From Paenibacillus nasutitermitis (lineage in GTDB: Bacteria > Bacillota > Bacilli > Paenibacillales > Paenibacillaceae), in the NCBI RefSeq assembly GCF_014641075.1, contig NZ_BMHP01000010.1, positions 1 through 64,000 of the forward strand: DNA of 64,000 nt, written 5' to 3'. The stretch's first letter is position 1. Each line of letters opens with the position of its first letter. The notes beneath the pieces were generated by a model. The model was not told where the DNA came from and did not search any database. It worked only from the letters and a program-made list of their open reading frames with translations. The translations under genes were made by a program, and so were the position numbers. Of this stretch, positions 1 through 6,877 are shown one piece after another.

Positions 1-3000
1 TAGTTGCGCCGACGATTACGAGCATTTCGCCGACGTCGGGTCCGACGTCCGGAGGCACGAGCGTCACATTGACCGGTACGAATCTGTCCGGGGCAACCGC
101 GGTGACGTTTGGAGCAACCCCGGCGACATCCTTTACAGTAAACTCGGCGACACAGATCACAGCAACGGCTCCGGCGGGTACGGGAACCGTAGACGTAAGG
201 GTAACGACATCGGGCGGCACATCAGCGACATCGGCGGCGGACCAGTTTACGTATATAGCTGAGCCGACGATTACAAGCATAGCGCCGACGTCGGGTCCGA
301 CGTCCGGAGGCACGAGCGTCACGCTGACCGGTACGAAATTGTCCGGGGCAACCGCGGTGACGTTTGGAGCAACCCCGGCGACATTCTTTACAGTAAACTC
401 GGCGACACAGATCACAGCAACGGCTCCGGCGGGTACGGGAACCGTAGACGTAAGGGTAACGACATCGGGCGGCACATCAGCGACATCGGCGGCGGACCAG
501 TTTACGTATATAGCTGAGCCGGCGATTACAAGCATAGCGCCGACGTCGGGACCTACGTCCGGAGGCACGAGCGTCACGCTGACCGGTACGAAATTGTCCG
601 GGGCAACGGCTGTGACGTTTGGTGGAACGGCGGCGACGGGCTTTACAGTAAACTCGGCGACGCAGATCACAGCAACGGCTCCGGCGGGTACGGGAACCGT
701 AGACGTAAGGGTAACGACACCGGGCGGCACATCAGCGACATCGGCGGCGGACCAGTTTACGTATATAGCTGAGCCGACGATTACAAGCATGACACCGACG
801 TCGGGTCCTACCTCCGGAAGCACGAGCGTCTCATTGACTGGTACGAATCTGTCCGGGGCAACCGCGGTGACGTTTGGAGGAACCGCGGCGACGTCCTTTA
901 CAGTAGACTCGGCGACACAGATCACGGCTATCGCTCCGGCGGGTAGTGCGGGAACCGTAGACGTAACGGTAACGACACCGGGCGGCACATCGGCGACATC
1001 GGCGGCGGACCAGTTTACGTATATAGCTGAGCCGGCGATTACAAGCATGACACCGACATCGGGTCCGACGTCCGGAGGCACGAGCGTCACATTGACCGGT
1101 ACGAATCTGTCCGGGGCAACCGCGGTGACGTTTGGAGGAACCGCGGCGACGTCCTTTACAGTAGACTCGGCGACACAGATCACGGCTATCGCTCCGGCGG
1201 GTAGTGCGGGAACCGTAGACGTAACGGTAACGACACCGGGCGGCGCATCAGCGATATCGGCGGCAGCCCAGTATACGCAGTTTGTTCTGACGTACACGAT
1301 CAGCCCGTTGTCGGATGAGACGTTTGACGCGCTGACCGCGGACTATGCATCGGGGACACAGGAAACGAAAACGGTGACGGTGACGCGAACGGGAACCGGC
1401 GACTTGGCGAGCTTGGTGACAACGCTAAGCGGAACGAACGCGAGCAGCTTTACGATTACGCAGCCAACGGAGACAACGCTCAATAGCGGGACGCCGTCCA
1501 CGGCCTTTACGGTAAAAGCGAATGACGGACTCACCGCAGGAACGTATACGGCTATTGTAACGGTGTCCGCTGCGGGCATGACGCCGGTAACCTTTACGGT
1601 AACGCAAGTTGTTCTGACGTACACGATCAGCCCGTTGTCGGATGAGACGCTAAACGCGCTGACCGCGGACTATGCATCGGGGACGCAGGAAACGAAAACG
1701 GTGACGGTGACGCGAACGGGAACCGGCGACTTGGCGAGCTTGGTGACAACGCTAGGCGGAACGAACGCGAGCAGCTTTACGATTACGCAGCCAACGGAGA
1801 CAACGCTCAATAGCGGGACGCCGTCCACGGCCTTTACGGTAAAAGCGAATGACGGACTCACCGCAGGAACGTATACGGCTATGGTAACGGTGTCCGCTGC
1901 GGGCATGACGTCGGTAACCTTTACGGTAACGCAAGTTGTTAATAGTAGAAATAGTGGCGAGACTGGCGGTAGTCCAACATCTCCGGGTGCTCCTACCCGT
2001 TTGGATATCGACCAAAATGGCATTATGATTGACTCAGATAAAATTGACACCCGAAAGCCGTCCGTCGCTCTTGAAGTTACACCAAAAGACGGCGTTGCCT
2101 ATGTCAGCATACCGGCAAGTCTATTAACCGAGTTTGAGAAGAAAAACGCCACTTTTTTCATGGAGATTAAGACGCCTTACGGTAGTTACCAAATGCCGGT
2201 CAACCTGACGTCGCTCATTCCGGGGCTGCAGGATTTGCTTGCGAAAAACAACCTCAATACAGGGGACATAAGCTTCAAGGTCACTTTGACCGATAAGTCT
2301 CGTGACAAGGACATTCAAGCGGCGGTTGCAAACGGATTGCCAAATGGCCAAGTATTGGGCGCGATTGTGGATTTCAGCATCTTAATTATTAACACCAAGG
2401 CAGGGCAAGTGATCGGAACAGCGGACAAATTCAGCAGTGCGCTGACGCGAATCATCCCGATGCCAAAGAACATGACCGATATGCCGGAGCAATGGGGCGT
2501 GTTCCGTTATAACGAAACGACTAAGAAGTTTGAGTTTGTATCCGCGAAGAAAGTATTGATCGATGGCGCATGGTACGTGACGATCAATTCTAATTCCAAC
2601 AGCGTGTACGTCGTGGCAAAAAATCCGGTGAGTTTTGCCGATACGCTTAAACATTGGAGCAAAGCTTTTGTAGAGCTGGCTGCTGCGAAAGGACTCGTTG
2701 AAGGAGTTGGCGAAGGGAAGTATAGCCCTGACAAAGCCGTAACGAGAGCGGAGTTTACCGCTATTCTAATCCGGGCTTTGGGACACAGCACATCTGCCGG
2801 CAATGCAGCGCCGTATGGAGATGTAAAGCAAGGCGCATGGTACTTCGATGAGGTAGCCAAAGCGAAGGAACTTGGACTGCTCGGCTTCTCTACTGGTACG
2901 AGCTTCAAGCCCGATCAACCGCTATCCCGCGAGGAAATGGCGAGCATGTTGGCGGCAGTGATTAATCTTGAAAAGTCGCCGATTGCAAAGGATTCTGTTA

Positions 3001-3191
3001 ACCTGAACGGCTACAAAGATATCGGAAGCGTGAACCCAGCTTACTTGGAGGATGTTCGCACAATGTTTACCCTTCAAATTATGAACGGTACAAGCGCGAA
3101 AACGTTCGATCCGAAGGGTGAGACGACACGCGCACAAGCGGCGGTTGTGCTCATCAGAATGCTGCATACACTAGGTTTAATCGATAGATAA
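1..3191 (+). CDS. IPT/TIG-repeat surface protein with C-terminal SLH domains (5' end outside window)
   Basis: Cell-surface protein, probably anchored to secondary cell-wall polymer by SLH domains. The frame is open to the left edge (first whole codon at base 3), so the true start and signal peptide lie outside the window. Visible order: about five near-identical 85-86-residue IPT/TIG-like Ig units (to ~1275), two near-identical 109-residue units (1284-1937), a Ser/Gly/Pro linker, a ~215-residue region common in Paenibacillus SLH proteins, then three SLH motifs (~2631-3180) with the usual TRAEF-, SREEM- and TTRAQ-type cores. No catalytic domain is visible. The repeats suggest a stalk or an adhesin; the real function may be in the missing N-terminus. 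The SLH assignment is firm, the role is not. Confidence 0.9.
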   Translation, partial: VAPTITSISPTSGPTSGGTSVTLTGTNLSGATAVTFGATPATSFTVNSATQITATAPAGTGTVDVRVTTSGGTSATSAADQFTYIAEPTITSIAPTSGPTSGGTSVTLTGTKLSGATAVTFGATPATFFTVNSATQITATAPAGTGTVDVRVTTSGGTSATSAADQFTYIAEPAITSIAPTSGPTSGGTSVTLTGTKLSGATAVTFGGTAATGFTVNSATQITATAPAGTGTVDVRVTTPGGTSATSAADQFTYIAEPTITSMTPTSGPTSGSTSVSLTGTNLSGATAVTFGGTAATSFTVDSATQITAIAPAGSAGTVDVTVTTPGGTSATSAADQFTYIAEPAITSMTPTSGPTSGGTSVTLTGTNLSGATAVTFGGTAATSFTVDSATQITAIAPAGSAGTVDVTVTTPGGASAISAAAQYTQFVLTYTISPLSDETFDALTADYASGTQETKTVTVTRTGTGDLASLVTTLSGTNASSFTITQPTETTLNSGTPSTAFTVKANDGLTAGTYTAIVTVSAAGMTPVTFTVTQVVLTYTISPLSDETLNALTADYASGTQETKTVTVTRTGTGDLASLVTTLGGTNASSFTITQPTETTLNSGTPSTAFTVKANDGLTAGTYTAMVTVSAAGMTSVTFTVTQVVNSRNSGETGGSPTSPGAPTRLDIDQNGIMIDSDKIDTRKPSVALEVTPKDGVAYVSIPASLLTEFEKKNATFFMEIKTPYGSYQMPVNLTSLIPGLQDLLAKNNLNTGDISFKVTLTDKSRDKDIQAAVANGLPNGQVLGAIVDFSILIINTKAGQVIGTADKFSSALTRIIPMPKNMTDMPEQWGVFRYNETTKKFEFVSAKKVLIDGAWYVTINSNSNSVYVVAKNPVSFADTLKHWSKAFVELAAAKGLVEGVGEGKYSPDKAVTRAEFTAILIRALGHSTSAGNAAPYGDVKQGAWYFDEVAKAKELGLLGFSTGTSFKPDQPLSREEMASMLAAVINLEKSPIAKDSVNLNGYKDIGSVNPAYLEDVRTMFTLQIMNGTSAKTFDPKGETTRAQAAVVLIRMLHTLGLIDR
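6..1275 (+). repeat. Tandem IPT/TIG coding repeats, period 255-258 bp
   Basis: Five head-to-tail copies begin near 6, 261, 516, 771 and 1029. The first three steps are exactly 255 bp and the next 258 bp, one extra codon in the GTGT loop. Copies are almost identical in DNA, including synonymous sites, which points to recent duplication or gene conversion. Period is always a multiple of three, so copy-number change keeps the frame. Confidence 0.9.
1284..1937 (+). repeat. Two tandem 327-bp coding repeats
   Basis: Two copies of a 109-residue unit, 1284-1610 and 1611-1937, each opening with VLTYTISPLSDET and ending in FTVTQVV. They differ at only a handful of bases. The unit looks like a beta-sandwich of the kind found in bacterial surface proteins. 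Confidence 0.88.
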
Positions 3192-3196
3192 GATTC

Positions 3197-3248
3197 ATGG
3201 ACAAACCCGCTTGAGCAGAGATAAGTCTGTTTAGGCGGGTTTATCCAT
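3197..3248 (+). terminator. Hairpin after the SLH gene
   Basis: A 14-bp stem with one mismatch (ATGGACAAACCCGC against GCGGGTTTATCCAT) and a 24-nt loop lies just after the stop codon. There is no good T-run after it, so it may be a weak terminator or a 3'-end stabiliser. Confidence 0.45.
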
Positions 3249-3361
3249 GTCTATGGTAGTGAAACCGATCACTGCTGTAGGGCGCATCGCTTGGCAGCGA
3301 AGAGGTATCCCGTTAGGCTGTCCCGGCAGCAAACAAGGTTATTGTATAGGATGTGAGGAAG

Positions 3362-3742
3362 ATGATCAGAGTAGCGGCAGCGATAATTGAGAACAGACAG
3401 GGACAGCTCCTGATTGCCCGGAGGAAGAAGGGGAAGTCTCAGGAGGGTCTGTGGGAGTTTCCGGGTGGGAAAATCGAGCATAAGGAGACAGCCGAGGAGT
3501 GCCTGAAGCGGGAGCTTCGGGAAGAGATGAATATTGAGATTGAGCCTTATGCGTATTTTGGCGAGAACGATCATTGGTATGGTCAGACGCATATTAGGTT
3601 AATTGCTTACCGGGCAAGGTTTGTGAGCGGTGAGATCAGGCTTGTGGACCATGACGAAAATGTCTGGGTGAATCCGAACCAGCTTGGAGAGTTTACGTTT
3701 GCCCCGGCGGATATTAAATTTGTTGAGCTGCTTTCACGATAG
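3362..3742 (+). CDS. Nudix hydrolase, MutT-like
   Basis: Small Nudix-family pyrophosphohydrolase, most like the MutT/8-oxo-dGTP group that cleans the nucleotide pool; the real substrate cannot be read from sequence. About 126 residues, normal for the family. The Nudix box is complete: GGK, then a Glu six residues on, then a REL-REE core (residues ~37-59). The preceding WEFPGGK is typical of MutT. I chose ATG 3362, about nine bases after TAGGAT and matching the usual MIRVAAAII-type start; an in-frame GTG at 3353 is possible. The gene stands alone, and its 3' end overlaps the convergent nuclease-like gene by nine bases. Confidence 0.85.
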   Translation: MIRVAAAIIENRQGQLLIARRKKGKSQEGLWEFPGGKIEHKETAEECLKRELREEMNIEIEPYAYFGENDHWYGQTHIRLIAYRARFVSGEIRLVDHDENVWVNPNQLGEFTFAPADIKFVELLSR

Positions 3743-4861
3743 TTTTGTATTAATCATAAGAGTTGGATTCTTCTTTAATGCGGCTAATTCATTGTAGATT
3801 AACTGTGCGACTTTTTCAGAGCAATTTTCACTACTAATCATGATCTCTGGTACATTCATCATTAGATAATTATCTTGTTCATAGAGTAGCTTGTGCTTAT
3901 TCTCAAAGTTTTTTACCGTTTGTTCATCCCATTCCGAACAAACACCATAGCACAAAGGACTTCCATGTTTATCCCAAAAATCGTACCAAACTCCAAAGTA
4001 CAAGACATAACCTTTATTTTCATCCTTGAAGTAAATGGCATATTCCGTATCATTACTTGTTATTTTTCCTTTGAACTCTTTACTGCAGTAGTCCATTACC
4101 CCATTTACGATCTCAAACAGCTTATTCATAATACTGGGTATTTCAGGCTTGAACATAAAAGAAACCTCCGAATTCGTAAATGTGATTCTTTTTACCTCGA
4201 ACCATATCTTTAGCAGATCATAGAAATCTTTTATTTTCTCACTTAGAAGAAACAATTCACTTTCATGTATGATATGAATCAGTTCGTTCCAATATATGGT
4301 TGGGGTTTGGATATTGGCAAGGCCATTACGTTTTATAAATTCGCTCGCTTTTGATGACCAGATATGTTGATAGGCATAATTGGATGGTACGAGAAAAATT
4401 AGAAACTTTTTCTTTTCACCTGCTTCATACAAGTGCTGAAGATAGGTTACAGGTTGATTTTCCGTTAATCCCGAATTGGAGGTTTTAACCTCAATTAATA
4501 TTTCATATTCATCATTGGATAGAACAATATCGGGTCGGCAATTATTCAATTCTACTGTATATTGTGTTTGGAAATGATCGTACTCAAATCTTTCAAGCTC
4601 TTCATTGCTTAGAAATAAGCCGAGGAATAAATCTCGAAATGGTTTATACGCCATATAATTGCAAAGTAATTCCGTCATGCTGTTTTCGTTAGTTACTACG
4701 CCATAATATATATTTTGTACTCTTCTCATAACTTCACTTCCATTTATCAATATATTGGAAATTATATCATATTCTTTAATCTTGCACTCTAAATCATCAG
4801 CTGGATTTGGGCTAACTCTAGCCTTTCGTCCAGCTGTTTTCATTTTTGAGTCACACATCAT
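3734..4861 (-). CDS. PD-(D/E)XK nuclease superfamily protein
   Basis: Uncharacterised 375-residue protein with the signature of the PD-(D/E)XK nuclease fold: RPDIVL, a short spacer, then EILIEVKT (Asp, Glu-x-Lys catalytic triad), about residues 110-130. The upstream block with MTELLCNYMAYKPFRDLF resembles the N-terminal helices of several PD-(D/E)XK families of unknown role. The rest has no recognisable domain. Its ATG overlaps the stop of the upstream membrane-protein gene (ATGA), so the two are probably co-translated. Codons are clearly AT-richer than the neighbours, which suggests horizontal gain. Defence, restriction or mobile-element roles are all possible; none is shown. Confidence 0.7.
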   Translation of the reverse strand: MMCDSKMKTAGRKARVSPNPADDLECKIKEYDIISNILINGSEVMRRVQNIYYGVVTNENSMTELLCNYMAYKPFRDLFLGLFLSNEELERFEYDHFQTQYTVELNNCRPDIVLSNDEYEILIEVKTSNSGLTENQPVTYLQHLYEAGEKKKFLIFLVPSNYAYQHIWSSKASEFIKRNGLANIQTPTIYWNELIHIIHESELFLLSEKIKDFYDLLKIWFEVKRITFTNSEVSFMFKPEIPSIMNKLFEIVNGVMDYCSKEFKGKITSNDTEYAIYFKDENKGYVLYFGVWYDFWDKHGSPLCYGVCSEWDEQTVKNFENKHKLLYEQDNYLMMNVPEIMISSENCSEKVAQLIYNELAALKKNPTLMINTKLS

Positions 4862-5307
4862 ACCTTTTTTATTCTTTGAAACAATGATTGAAGCCCAAGT
4901 AATGTAAATATACCCATCAGGAACGTGTAGTAGTTAATATAGATCGTGTTGGTGTACTGATTTATCCAACCATATTCATCAATTAAATTAGCGTTGGTGC
5001 TATTAATATGATTTGCGTGATTATACTGTAGATAAACACTTGCGACGATGATGAGCAGGAACAGCAATGGATAGTAAATACTTCGATTGGTAAAATATTT
5101 TTCTTTATTCACTATATAACATATGCCAAGAAGCAGGAATACATAGGCTGGAATCTCGATAAACCACAATATGAAAGCAGGGTTACCATTCCCTGAAATG
5201 GCTCTTCCTGGGATCATCTTAAAAGTAAGAAGATCCACTAGAAATATCAGGATAACATTGAATAACAGCAAGATCATTGTAACGATAACAGCTGTTTTTG
5301 TTCTCAC
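4858..5307 (-). CDS. Small integral membrane protein, function unknown
   Basis: 149 residues with four likely membrane helices, around residues 5-27, 45-67, 77-93 and 122-140. A polar loop rich in Asn, Tyr and His lies between the third and fourth. I recognise no family. The start is GTG at 5305-5307, with an AGAAGGGA ribosome site about ten bases upstream on the minus strand. It is the first gene of a two-gene unit with the nuclease-like gene, joined by a 4-base ATGA overlap. A membrane partner translationally coupled to a nuclease recalls the architecture of some defence systems, but that is only an analogy. Confidence 0.6.
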   Translation of the reverse strand: MRTKTAVIVTMILLLFNVILIFLVDLLTFKMIPGRAISGNGNPAFILWFIEIPAYVFLLLGICYIVNKEKYFTNRSIYYPLLFLLIIVASVYLQYNHANHINSTNANLIDEYGWINQYTNTIYINYYTFLMGIFTLLGLQSLFQRIKKV

Positions 5308-5629
5308 TAAAACAGTCCCTTCTCGAAAGTGGAATTAGTAGGACCGCGTCAGGTGAATAGCGAAGTTTGGGGCTTGTATTGTCCATTATCCATTGCGTAA
5401 CTTGGTTGGATTCCCTACCATCAGGAATCTTTTACACCAATATACTTTGAAACGTCTGTTCATACAACATAACCTTTTGCAGGAAAGGCGGATACTGGAA
5501 AACCGATGTTCAACTCAAAAATGCTGGAACCGGGTTTATTTAAACTATGAACTTTAAACGATATCAAGCCGATATAGAAGCTAGATATAGGACAAATAAT
5601 TACATAGAAAGCGGGTTGTTTCTAACCAG
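5308..5629. other. Intergenic region between divergent genes
   Basis: 322 bp between the minus-strand membrane protein and the plus-strand winged-helix gene. It must hold promoters in both directions, but I found no convincing -35/-10 pair, operator or hairpin, and no coding potential. Confidence 0.4.
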
Positions 5630-6544
5630 ATGTCACAGAAATATGTATCAACCTCCGCACTAGCCAAGGAACTGAAGATGCAAGCCAAGGACTTGTTCGG
5701 GATCTTATTGTCACAAGGACTGATCGATCGGGAGAACGAGAGCTGGGTGTTGACCGATAAAGGAAAAGATGCAGGCGGGATTCTGAAGTCGCATCCCCAA
5801 CACGGCACCTACATTGCGTGGGAGGAAAGCATAAAAGACCAATTAAATTCTTCTGTAGAAGAGAACAAATTAATAAATGCAACAGCGCTTAGCCAGCATT
5901 TCAACATATCCAAGTTCCGCATGAATCCCATATTATCTGAGCTCGGTATGATCCAGAAGTCCGTGAAGGGATGGACGGTAACCCGGTTAGGCGAAAGCTT
6001 GGGAGGAAAACAATTCGAGCATGCACAGACGGGCATTCCATCTGTATCCTGGGGTGTCGGCATTTTAACAAATAAACGCCTTATTGAAACGATTCAATCC
6101 GTAAAGGGGAATGTAATCGAATGCAATAATGAAGAAAGTGATAGGGCAAGTAAAGAGAAAGAGCCGAAAGTCGAAAAGCCTCATATAGGATTCCGGGAGA
6201 AGTTCGAAGCCAAGCACCGTACGACAGATGGGCATTATGTGCGTTCCAGAGCGGAGATGTTAATCGATAATTGGCTCTATATGTCCGAGATTGTACACGC
6301 CTATGAGAGAAAACTCCCTGTGGAAGAAGATCTGTATTGTGACTTTTATCTTCCCATTGGCAAAGTGTATATCGAATACTGGGGAATGGAAAACGATGAA
6401 AGATATAAGGAACGCAAGAAAGCCAAGTTGGATATTTACAACAAATACGGCTTTAAGTTAATTGAAATTGAGGATGCCGATATTCAGAACCTGGACGATA
6501 TATTGCCGAAGAAATTATTGAAATTCGGTATCCAGGCCTTTTAA
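5630..6544 (+). CDS. Winged-helix protein with C-terminal endonuclease-like domain
   Basis: 304 residues. Two similar ~65-residue N-terminal segments (about 5-55 and 80-130) look like winged-helix modules, each with STSALAKELKM- or NATALSQHFNIS-like helices and a turn ending in Lys-Gly. A charged linker leads to a C-terminal domain (~185-304) with a spaced pattern RSRAEM, YCDFYLP, YIEYWG and ERKKAKLDIY. This resembles PD-(D/E)XK endonuclease-like domains (Glu, Asp, Glu-x-x, downstream Lys). The role is unknown; I infer DNA binding plus a possible nuclease. No good ribosome site precedes ATG 5630. Like the adjacent nuclease gene it is AT-rich compared with flanking DNA. Confidence 0.6.
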   Translation: MSQKYVSTSALAKELKMQAKDLFGILLSQGLIDRENESWVLTDKGKDAGGILKSHPQHGTYIAWEESIKDQLNSSVEENKLINATALSQHFNISKFRMNPILSELGMIQKSVKGWTVTRLGESLGGKQFEHAQTGIPSVSWGVGILTNKRLIETIQSVKGNVIECNNEESDRASKEKEPKVEKPHIGFREKFEAKHRTTDGHYVRSRAEMLIDNWLYMSEIVHAYERKLPVEEDLYCDFYLPIGKVYIEYWGMENDERYKERKKAKLDIYNKYGFKLIEIEDADIQNLDDILPKKLLKFGIQAF

Positions 6545-6877
6545 GTAAGAGATGTGTGACGCTGGTAGCCGGCGGTGGGGAATTAATTTCAACGTTTGGA
6601 TTAAAAAGGTCTATGTAGGCCTTTTTATTATGGATGATTACATGTTAACGAATCCTCAATGGGTCATTTCCGCTACTTGGTGTTCAGAAAACACCAGCCA
6701 TCCCTTCCAATTCATGATACAATATTTGTATGAACGCATGCGTCAAGCTAAGCTTCCGCATCATTTATGTAATCGTTCCCAACTATATTCCTGCTGATGG
6801 TTAGCAAGGTCTTCTAATATCTTTGCAGTTTGCTTTATGTTAACCCAAGCAAATCTTAAATAAGGAGCTAGAAATCG
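6545..6877. other. Intergenic region upstream of the UxaA-type gene
   Basis: 333 bp with no convincing gene. It contains a terminator-like hairpin (6603-6626) and an inverted repeat TGGTGTT-N5-AACACCA at 6678-6696 that could be an operator. A TACAAT -10-like element lies at 6718-6723 without a matching -35. The region ends with an AAGGAGCT ribosome site before 6878. Confidence 0.4.
6603..6626. terminator. Rho-independent terminator
   Basis: Stem AAAAAGGTC / GGCCTTTTT (nine pairs, one G-U) with a six-base loop; the stem supplies its own T-run in either direction. It follows the winged-helix gene by about 60 bases. Confidence 0.65.

Noticed and set aside
6..1937. Tandem repeats as a CRISPR-like array
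   Set aside because: The period is 255-327 bp, fully in frame with a protein and without unique spacers; these are IPT/TIG-type protein repeats.
6552..6797. 81-codon plus-strand ORF after the winged-helix gene
   Set aside because: GTG start without ribosome site, runs through a terminator hairpin, and the translation has no recognisable pattern.
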